Below, piece by piece: positions 23,773 through 26,982 of a stretch of DNA of 26,982 nucleotides (position 1 is its first letter; the number at the start of each line of letters is the position of its first letter). Where the stretch lies: assembly GCA_964485855.1 (NCBI GenBank), contig CAZAKI010000027.1, forward strand, positions 1-26,982. The letters run 5' to 3'. This DNA comes from UBA993 sp964485855. GTDB lineage: Bacteria; Bacillota; Dethiobacteria; DTU022. A program made the translations under genes and the position numbers. The notes under the pieces are model-generated. The model searched no databases. It saw nothing but the letters and a program-made list of their open reading frames with translations, and was not told the origin of the DNA.

Positions 23773-23812
23773 CAATAATAGATTTTTTTGGTAGCACGTT
23801 TTTATATTATTG
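23773..23812. promoter_or_regulatory. Inverted repeat in the leader of the ECF metal operon
   Basis: CAATAATA (23773-23780) and TATTATTG (23805-23812) are exact 8-base inverted repeats with a 24-base spacer, lying between the candidate transcription start and the ribosome binding site. They could be an operator for a metal-responsive repressor such as NikR or a Fur-family protein. They match no operator I know well, and the AT-rich composition raises the chance of coincidence. Confidence 0.3.
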
Positions 23813-23824
23813 TATTACTATTCA

Positions 23825-23853
23825 AGCCTAAAGGATCCGTCCTGATCTGTCAA
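23825..23853 (-). promoter_or_regulatory. Candidate sigma-A promoter for the ECF metal operon
   Basis: The minus strand has a perfect -35 TTGACA (23848-23853), a 17-base spacer and TAGGCT (23825-23830) as a weak -10 that keeps the key T, A and final T. Transcription would begin near 23818 and leave a leader of about 74 bases. The weak -10 may suit a regulated promoter. Confidence 0.5.
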
Positions 23854-23919
23854 GAATTTTTTCGTAGATTATGTTTCGCAGATGTGCCTGGAGTTTATCT
23901 GAAGGATAAAAAGTAGCGA

Positions 23920-25026
23920 TCAGCAGGCGCTTACAATAATACCGCCTCCGATGACCTCATCTTCATCATAAAATACTGCCGATTGACCTGGTGCAACTGA
24001 CTTTTGCGGTTCACTGAAAATGACCCGGGCTGTTCCGGCTTCCGGTGGGTGAACTACAGCCGACACAGCCGGGGCGCGATAGCGAATTTTAACAGCTAGT
24101 AGCTGCGGATCCTGAGGGCTTGCTCCGCTAACAAAGCTGATGTTGTTAACCATCAAACCAGTACTTTTCAATTCTTCTTCCCGGCCGACGATGACCCGGT
24201 TCTGAGCTGCATCGATACGCACCACATAAAGGGGCCACTTGGCAGTAAGCCCCAAACCTTTACGCTGCCCAACCGTATAAAAAGCAATGCCACGGTGGCG
24301 CCCCAGCAGCTCTCCCTCAACGGAATAGATTTCTCCCGGCTGAACCGCTGCCGGGCACTCTCGTTCTAAAAAGCGGTGATAATCATTATCGGGGATAAAA
24401 CAGATCTCCTGGCTTTCAGCCTTTCCGGCCACCGGCAGTTTTTCAGTGTCAGCCAGATTGCGAACCTGCTCCTTGGTAAAGTCACCCAGTGGAAACAGCG
24501 TTTTTGCCAACTCCCGCTGACCGAGCATGTAGAGCATGTAGCTTTGGTCTTTTTGCCGGTCCCGGCCACGATAGAGGTGGTAGCGTCCGGTAGCGGGATC
24601 AAAGCGATTATTTACATAGTGACCCGTGGCAATATAATCAAGTCCCAGGCCCTCTGCTTTTTCCAGTAGCGCTGAAAATTTGAGATGACGGTTGCACTCC
24701 ACACAGGGGTTCGGAGTTTTTCCCTGCAGGTAGTTTTCTGTAAAATTTTTCACTATGGTGTCGTAAAAAAGATCTTTCAAGTTAACTGTGTAGTGGGGTA
24801 TACCCAGTCGATCTGCTACCCGCCTGGCATCGTTTACGGCTTCCAGCGCACAGCAGCCCTGCTGCTGATCAGCGACCAGCTCTTCTGATTGCGGATCAAC
24901 CCAGAGGCGCATGGTAATCCCGACCGGGCTGTAACCGGCACGCAAAAGCAGGAGGGCCGCTACTGAGCTATCGACTCCGCCACTCATTGCTACCAGCACT
25001 TTTCTATTTTTACCATCCGGCTCCAT
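23920..25026 (-). CDS. mnmA: tRNA-specific 2-thiouridylase MnmA
   Basis: MnmA thiolates U34 of Lys, Glu and Gln tRNAs, using ATP to activate the base and sulfur relayed from a cysteine desulfurase. The 368-residue length fits the family. The PP-loop SGGVDSS (15-21), the catalytic cysteine C108 in NPCVECNR, the second catalytic cysteine C209 in SQEICFIP, and the conserved TGHY, KDQSYML and TVGQRKGLG stretches are all present. The ATG has GAGGAG 8 bases upstream. A strong terminator ends about ten bases before that site, so the gene seems to lack a promoter of its own in the space available. Confidence 0.96.
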   Translation of the reverse strand: MEPDGKNRKVLVAMSGGVDSSVAALLLLRAGYSPVGITMRLWVDPQSEELVADQQQGCCALEAVNDARRVADRLGIPHYTVNLKDLFYDTIVKNFTENYLQGKTPNPCVECNRHLKFSALLEKAEGLGLDYIATGHYVNNRFDPATGRYHLYRGRDRQKDQSYMLYMLGQRELAKTLFPLGDFTKEQVRNLADTEKLPVAGKAESQEICFIPDNDYHRFLERECPAAVQPGEIYSVEGELLGRHRGIAFYTVGQRKGLGLTAKWPLYVVRIDAAQNRVIVGREEELKSTGLMVNNISFVSGASPQDPQLLAVKIRYRAPAVSAVVHPPEAGTARVIFSEPQKSVAPGQSAVFYDEDEVIGGGIIVSAC

Positions 25027-25044
25027 AGCAACCGCTCCTCATAA

Positions 25045-25079
25045 GAAAAGGCACCCCTGAACCAAATTCAGCGGGTGCC
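25045..25079 (-). terminator. Rho-independent terminator after the secreted-protein gene
   Basis: On the minus strand GGCACCC-GCTGAA (25067-25079) pairs with TTCAGGGGTGCC (25050-25061), with one bulged base and a five-base loop, followed by TTTTC. It follows the stop of the secreted-protein gene and lies just before the mnmA ribosome binding site. The T-run is short, so read-through into mnmA is plausible. Confidence 0.78.
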
Positions 25080-25117
25080 CTCTAGTTTCGATCTTCAGCT
25101 TATTCCAGGCTATTAAC

Positions 25118-25777
25118 TTAAGGCAGGGTCCACCAACCAACCTTGCTCCCACCGCTATCCTCGACATAGCTTTCCAGGATCTCGGAATAACCTTCAACAT
25201 TAACCACGGTAGTTGAGCCGTTTGTTTCCTTGTTGATCCTGGTAACTCCGTCACTGGTCCCAGCACTGCTGCTGTGGCTGAAATAATCATAATAGGTACC
25301 ATCTTTTTTTGTTGTGTCAGCTGCAATTGTCTCGCTGACATGACCTTCTTCACCCGGATTAGGCATTACCCCTATCTGGTTGCTGTGCTCATTGCCATAC
25401 GAGCTGCCGCTGATAATCCGCATGTACTGGCCGGGCAGGGCATCACGCGCTGTTGCTCCGTGATAATATGCATAGCTGCTGACATATTTATATGAGTTGT
25501 AGACTGCCTGGGCCGGTGTAACTTTGGCGGTCACGGACCAACCGTCATGCACTCCGCTGGCTGTACCCATTCCGGCGGCAAAGAAAGCGGCTATCCCACC
25601 GTCATAAGCGTAAGTATGTTCGTGCTCAACCCTGCCGGTATGGACAAATACGTTAGTAAAGCGGGTCAGCACTTCCCGGAAACGACTGGCTGCAAAAACA
25701 GACGTTCCCTGAAAAAGGATAAAAAATATGATCAACACAATGATGGCAATTGCTGCCGTTTTCCTGATCTTTTTCAA
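25118..25777 (-). CDS. Secreted protein of unknown family
   Basis: I do not recognise this protein. The chosen start is a TTG at 25777 with AAGGAGG 8 bases upstream, giving 219 residues and a clean N-terminal signal sequence (MKKIRKTAAIAIIVLIIFF, then LFQGTSVFAAS). An upstream in-frame ATG at 25849 would add 24 residues and hide the signal peptide. The mature part has no cysteine and is rich in Ser, Gly, Tyr and Thr (for example YNSYKYVSSYAYYHGATA and DYFSHSSSAGTSDGVTR). It ends GWWTLP. The composition suggests a surface or extracellular protein of beta character. It is flanked by its own candidate promoter and a terminator, so it is probably a single-gene unit between arcC and mnmA. Confidence 0.75.
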   Translation of the reverse strand: MKKIRKTAAIAIIVLIIFFILFQGTSVFAASRFREVLTRFTNVFVHTGRVEHEHTYAYDGGIAAFFAAGMGTASGVHDGWSVTAKVTPAQAVYNSYKYVSSYAYYHGATARDALPGQYMRIISGSSYGNEHSNQIGVMPNPGEEGHVSETIAADTTKKDGTYYDYFSHSSSAGTSDGVTRINKETNGSTTVVNVEGYSEILESYVEDSGGSKVGWWTLP

Positions 25778-25840
25778 ATTAACAGCCTCCTTGAAAATCT
25801 TTTCATTCTCCGCCGGGAGCAGATACTTTTTGCTTGTGAT

Positions 25841-25870
25841 ATTATACAATTTCTTTCCGTCTATTCTACT
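25841..25870 (-). promoter_or_regulatory. Candidate promoter for the secreted-protein gene
   Basis: The minus strand has a perfect -10 TATAAT (25841-25846), about 64 bases upstream of the TTG start. The -35 position (near GTAGAA) is poor, so the call rests on the -10 element and on position between two genes. Confidence 0.35.
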
Positions 25871-25910
25871 ATAAAAGATCGGTTATTGCCAGCTGCTGAA
25901 CGAAAATAAG

Positions 25911-26852
25911 TTAACTGATTATCGTACCGGTTTTCCCGTCCAAAGCGTTAAGGGCCTGATAGAGGGAAGTGATAATCGCCTTTTTACCGGGATTATCCTT
26001 GACAAAATTTACAGCAGCCTGGACCTTAGGCAGCATGCTGCCCGGGGCAAAATGACCCTCGATGATATACTGCTTGGCCTCTTCAACCGTTACCTGGTCA
26101 AGATCTTTTTGATCGGGTTTGTTGTAGTTAAGCGATACCTTCTCCACTTCAGTCAGGATCATTAATATATCTGCCCCAATATCGTCAGCCAGTCGCGATG
26201 CTGCCAGATCTTTGTCAATGACAGCAGCTACCCCGCGCAAGGACCCATCCTTGTTTTCAACCACCGGTATGCCGCCGCCCCCTGCGGTAATGACGATCGT
26301 GGTATCCCACAGTTCTTTAAGACAGGAAAATTCAACAATCCTTTTCGGCATCGGTGAGGCCACCACCCGCCGCCATCCACGACCGGCATCTTCTTTCATA
26401 TCATAGCCTTTTTCCGCAGCAATTTTTTTCGCTTCTTCCTCAGAATAGAAAGGGCCAATCGGCTTGGTCGGGTTTTTAAATGCCTGGTCATTTTCATCAA
26501 CAACTACCTGGGTAATAATCGTAACAACCGGCACATTACGGTTCTTTTTCTTTAAAGCATGGCGCAAGGCCTGTTGAATATGGTAACCGATATAACCCTG
26601 GCTCATTGCCCCGCATACATCAAAAGGCATCACCGGCACAACATCGGCTGCTGCTTCACTGGCCAGAACAATATTGCCTACCTGCGGACCATTACCATGC
26701 ACAATAGCCAGTTCATAATCCAGTCTGCTCATCTCGGCAATATATTCAACTGTTTTTTTGACCACCTCTAACTGCGCTTCGGAAGTAGCAGGTGCCCCTT
26801 TTGTCTGCAGGGCATTTCCACCAAGAGCCACCACGATCTTTGCTATTGCCAT
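25911..26852 (-). CDS. arcC: Carbamate kinase
   Basis: Carbamate kinase makes ATP from carbamoyl phosphate and ADP, the last step of the arginine deiminase and related ureide/purine fermentations. Family features seen are VVALGGNALQ at the N-terminus, VHGNGPQVG, DVCGAMSQGYIGYHIQQAL in part, RRVVASPMPKRIVE, ITAGGGGIPV, VIDKDLAASRLA and APGSMLPKVQAA. The ATG at 26852 has GGAGG 7 bases upstream and gives 313 residues, the normal length; the longer frame to 26873 runs through the ribosome binding site. A good sigma-A promoter lies upstream. Arginine deiminase and ornithine carbamoyltransferase genes are not within the window, so the source of carbamoyl phosphate is unknown. Confidence 0.96.
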   Translation of the reverse strand: MAIAKIVVALGGNALQTKGAPATSEAQLEVVKKTVEYIAEMSRLDYELAIVHGNGPQVGNIVLASEAAADVVPVMPFDVCGAMSQGYIGYHIQQALRHALKKKNRNVPVVTIITQVVVDENDQAFKNPTKPIGPFYSEEEAKKIAAEKGYDMKEDAGRGWRRVVASPMPKRIVEFSCLKELWDTTIVITAGGGGIPVVENKDGSLRGVAAVIDKDLAASRLADDIGADILMILTEVEKVSLNYNKPDQKDLDQVTVEEAKQYIIEGHFAPGSMLPKVQAAVNFVKDNPGKKAIITSLYQALNALDGKTGTIIS

Positions 26853-26948
26853 CTCTTTGCCTCCGTTTATCAATATTTAAAGCCAGAAAGCGCTTATTTG
26901 CCAGATCCAGTTTAGCCCAAATTAAAACAAAAATATTACTCCACGGCA

Positions 26949-26977
26949 ATTATATCGGGATATGCAGGCAAAGGCAA
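26949..26977 (-). promoter_or_regulatory. Sigma-A promoter for arcC
   Basis: The minus strand has -35 TTGCCT (26972-26977, four of six matches), a 17-base spacer and a perfect -10 TATAAT (26949-26954). Transcription would begin near 26942, leaving a leader of about 90 bases before the arcC start. Confidence 0.7.
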
Positions 26978-26982
26978 TACCA

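Noticed and set aside
23745..23919. Cobalamin riboswitch before the metal transport operon
   Set aside because: I looked for a B12-box-like conserved sequence and a suitable fold and saw none. The leader after the promoter candidate is also too short.
1..26982. tRNA genes, CRISPR arrays, insertion sequences, prophage or defence systems
   Set aside because: No regularly spaced repeats, transposase or integrase motifs, tRNA-like CCA arms or known defence proteins were seen. The DNA is accounted for by metabolic and housekeeping genes.

Overview
The window looks like part of a chromosome from an anaerobic, low-to-medium GC Firmicute of the Clostridia type. The grounds are strong AGGAGG-type ribosome binding sites with frequent TTG and GTG starts, Gram-positive style lipoprotein and signal peptides, an MttB-family methyltransferase, a sigma-54 activator, a D-amino acid transaminase and carbamate kinase. 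No marker fixes the genus. All supported genes lie on the minus strand, so transcription runs from high to low coordinates. A 100-base N run (6931-7030) shows this is draft assembly sequence; it sits inside one gene.

In transcription order: arcC (carbamate kinase) with a good sigma-A promoter; a secreted protein of unknown family with its own terminator; mnmA (tRNA 2-thiouridylase); then an ECF-type nickel/cobalt transport operon (His-bearing lipoprotein, NikL-like protein, CbiM, CbiQ, CbiO), followed by a nitrilase-family amidase and a DUF418 membrane protein. Next comes a tight catabolic-looking cluster: a class I acyl-CoA/carboxylate CoA-transferase, a ThDP-dependent lyase resembling the ILVBL/2-hydroxyacyl-CoA lyase group, an SDR dehydrogenase and an XdhC-type maturation factor with an unusual domain order. 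After it lie a membrane-anchored 5'-nucleotidase, an MttB-family methyltransferase without an in-frame amber codon, and a D-amino-acid-transaminase-like enzyme closed by a terminator.

The remaining part holds a Zn-ribbon/coiled-coil protein, a membrane-anchored TPR-like protein (broken by the gap), TatC, an 18-repeat MORN protein, a prolyl-tRNA editing protein, and a sigma-54-dependent activator. Downstream of the activator is a BCCT quaternary-amine transporter preceded by a near-perfect -24/-12 promoter, and the window ends in the first 18 codons of what looks like a corrinoid protein. The transporter, corrinoid protein and MttB homologue together suggest that this organism imports and demethylates a quaternary amine such as a betaine, with import induced through sigma-54. 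Cobalt/nickel uptake would supply cofactors for corrinoid and nickel enzymes. The substrate cannot be read from sequence alone.

The most unusual items are the sigma-54 control unit with a Cys-rich sensor domain, the CoA-transferase/lyase/SDR set, the rearranged XdhC protein, the regular MORN protein with an aromatic tail, and the His-bearing lipoprotein at the head of the metal transporter operon. No tRNA, rRNA, CRISPR array, insertion sequence or phage gene was recognised. The only gene-free stretch longer than 300 bases is 1734-2080, which holds the sigma-54 promoter, a 15-base palindrome and a possible leader ORF.
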